Shown piece by piece: positions 61,301 to 64,000 of a DNA stretch of 64,000 bases. Position 1 is the first letter of the stretch, and the number at the start of each line of letters is the position of its first letter. The position numbers were made by a program, and so were the translations under genes. The notes under the pieces were generated by a model that was not told the DNA's origin, did not search any database, and saw only the letters and a list, made by a program, of their open reading frames with translations. Origin of the DNA: Amphirosellinia nigrospora (lineage: Eukaryota; Ascomycota; Sordariomycetes; Xylariales; Xylariaceae); NCBI GenBank assembly GCA_004123355.1, contig SCHM01000003.1, positions 4,669,058-4,733,057 of the forward strand. Reading direction: 5' to 3'.

Positions 61301-64000
61301 TTATTTAATATTTTTATTATTATTTATAAAATTAATTTATTATTTATATATACGTCGATTTTTTTCCGAAAAATATTATATATACGTTTAAATAGCTTAT
61401 ATGCTTATTTTATTTTATTTATTATTTAATATTTTAATAAACATTTTATAGTATTATACGCTAATTATTTTTATATATTTTTTAAATTTATTTAATAAAA
61501 AATTTATTTTAAAATTATATATAATATTAAAAAATCTTTAATAAATATTAATCTAATATTTATATAATATTTTTTATACGTTTTATATAAATATTAATTT
61601 TAAAAAAATTACCGCTTAAAATAATATAATAATATTAATATATAATATATTTTAATTATTTATTTATATAATTTATAATTTTATAGTTAAATTTATAATT
61701 ATTTTTAATTATAAATTTAAATTATAAGCTTTTTATACGTTAATAATAATAAAATTTTTAGATTTTTTTTAAAATAAATTATTTAATTTTATATTTTACG
61801 TAAAATAATATTTTATATAATTTTTTATATAAAAATTTAAACCGTTTATATAAATAGTATAATTTAATTTTTATAAAATAGCTAGCTATTTTATATAAAC
61901 TAATATTAAAAATAAATAGCTTTATTTATATACGATAAAATATTATTTTTATTTTTATAATAATATTTTTTATTATTAAAGTATATTTTTAAATAGTTTA
62001 TATTTTTAAAAAAAATAAAAAAAAATAAAAATATTTAAAATATAAAATATTATATAGTTAATTTAATTATTAATTTTTATTATATTAACTAAAATTATTA
62101 TATAGTTTTATTAAACTAATTTTAGTTATTTTAAAAGTTTAAATAATTTTAGCTTTTAAGTTTTTTATATATAAATTTTTATTTATAGTTTTTTTAATAA
62201 AAAATTTTAAAATTTTTATTTTATATAATATTTTAATATTTTATATAATATTAATTATTAAATATAAATAAATTAAATAATTAATTTATAATTATTAACT
62301 AAATATTTTTTTTATTATACGATATATAAATATATATTTATAATATATTATATAACGTTTTTATTTTATATCCGAATTTTTTTTTTTTTTTTTTATTATA
62401 TATTTAAATAGTTTTTATTTTAATTAAATAAGTTAAAAATTCTTTAAAAGTTAGTTTATTTTTAATATTATTTCGTACGTATTAAAATATTAATTTTTAC
62501 GTAAAATTTTTTTAAAAATATATTAATTAATTAGTATTTTTTTTTAGTAAATAAAATATTTTTATTTATACGTAAATTTTTTAAAAAATAATTATTTATA
62601 TAATTTTAGCTAATATATTATTTTTAAAAATTTTTAAAATATTATATAATATTTTATATTACGCGGAAATAGTTAATTTAGTTATATTATTAATTTATAT
62701 AATATAAATTTTTTATTTTTATATAAAAATTAAATTATTAGGTTTTTTTAACTTAAAAATTAAATAAAGTTTAAAAAAAATCTTTTATATAAGTTTTTAA
62801 AAAATAAATATTATTTTAAATTCTAAAATATTTTTATACGTACGTATAATAATTATATTTAAATAAATTTTTTTTAAATATTTTATTTTAAATATTTTTT
62901 AAGCTTTAAATAATTTATTAATTATAACTTTTAATATTTTATATAAAAATAAATTTTTTTTTATTTATATATTTATATAAAAATAATATTAGTTTAATTA
63001 ATTTAATATTAATTATAGTTTATAATTATAAAATATAAATTTATAATATATATATTTTTTTTATATATAATTAAAGCTAATATAATATATATAATAATTT
63101 TTTATAATTAATTAATATTATAAAAATATAATATAAAACTAATTTTTTATAATTTCGAGCTTATAATAATAATTAACGAACTATTATATTTATTATAAAA
63201 TAAATTATATAGTTTTTTAGAATAGTTTTTTTTTTTTACTAAATTTTTAAAAAATTTAATATTTTGCGGATAAAATAATTTTATTTAAATATTTATATAA
63301 AAAAAATTTAAATTTTAAATAAAAATATTTTATATTTAATATTATAAATAAATTATTTTAAAGTTTAAAAAAATTTTAAAAAACTAAATATTTATATATA
63401 TTAAAATATAATATATTTTTTATTTATATAAAAAATAAATTATTAATTAAAATAAATAATAAATAATATTAATTATAAAAAGTTTTTAAAACTTTATTTT
63501 TAATATTTTATTTTTATATATTTTATTATTTAAAGTTAAAAAGCTAGCTTTTAGTTATATATAGTTATTTTAGCTATTTTTTATTTATTTTTTTGTTTTT
63601 TTTTTATTTGTTTTTTATTTAAAAAAAAAATTATAAAATTATTTTATATTAAAAAATTTACTAACTTTAAAATTATTAACTTAGCGTAAAAAACGTAAAT
63701 ATTATTTAAAATAATTATATAAAAATTTAAGATCTATATATTAAAATATATTTATTTTTATAAATTATATAATATGGTTTTTTTTAATTGTTTTATAAGT
63801 TTTTAATTTAAAACGCTTTTTATATAAAAATATTATAAATTTTTTAATAATTTAAATATTAATTTTATTAAATATTTTAAGTTTTATTGCTTTAAAGTTT
63901 TTATTATATTTTTTAAAAGTTTTTTAAATTATATAAAATATAGCTATATTTTATATATAAATACTATTTATACGTTAATTTATTTTATAGTAGCTATTTT

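Larger units (their letters stand above)
54751..64000. repeat. extremely A+T-rich, RIP-like degenerated block (continues past window end)
   Basis: From about 54,750 to the window end the DNA is almost only A and T. For example 63,421-63,480 contains no G or C at all, and 56,221-56,280 has only five. Remaining C is mostly followed by T or G (AAGCTT, TAGCTA, TACGTA, TTCGAA contexts) and CpA is rare, which is what repeat-induced point mutation (CpA to TpA on both strands) leaves. No protein-coding frame can be supported. It most likely represents old transposons mutated beyond recognition, and such blocks form heterochromatin at centromeres, subtelomeres or dispersed islands in fungi. I cannot tell which from one window. 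Confidence 0.9.

Overview
The window is nuclear DNA of a filamentous ascomycete, most likely a Sordariomycete (this placement is inferred from gene content, not proven). Genes are split by short GT..AG introns of about 50-370 nt. They encode typical fungal proteins: the complex III hinge protein, an Mdm1-type PXA-RGS-PX nexin, a Ure2/YfcG-type GST, an ABCA-type transporter and a hybrid histidine kinase. The last ~9.25 kb is an extremely A+T-rich, CpA-poor block of the kind produced by repeat-induced point mutation (RIP).

Layout. 0.9-3.6 kb, minus strand: qcr6-like complex III hinge protein and a WBP2-type GRAM-domain protein. 7.5-9.9 kb, minus strand: the N-terminal half of an SepA/Bni1-type formin, with no FH1 or FH2. 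From 10.7 kb all recognised genes are on the plus strand: trm8 (tRNA m7G methyltransferase), mdm1, an Srp2-like SR splicing factor, a GST with a mitochondrial-type presequence, a secreted GH79 glycosidase, a small conserved protein, a DapA-superfamily aldolase, a tyrosinase, rad4/XPC, an ABCA-type transporter and a hybrid histidine kinase. The gene-poor stretches at 24.5-27.8, 32.9-36.1 and 44.6-46.7 kb hold gene fragments, a copia RNase H relic and short repeats. From 50.8 to 54.7 kb nothing is recognisable, and then the A+T-rich block starts abruptly.

The 1-22 kb part is a conserved housekeeping block: respiration, tRNA modification, splicing, organelle contact and cell polarity. The 22-51 kb part mixes housekeeping (rad4) with accessory functions: a secreted glycosidase, tyrosinase, aldolase, exporter and sensor kinase. 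No polyketide or peptide synthase backbone is present, so I do not call a biosynthetic cluster.

The most pervasive feature is that nearly every conserved gene is broken by one or more small indels, mostly loss of one base in a short homopolymer (often C or G), while splice sites, active-site motifs and protein-level conservation are intact. Uncorrected sequencing or assembly errors explain this better than decay. Gene spans below are therefore given across the frame breaks. I did not find a convincing new biological system. The best biological leads are the half formin, a predicted 6-nt microexon and long intron in the SR-protein gene, and the sharply bounded RIP block.
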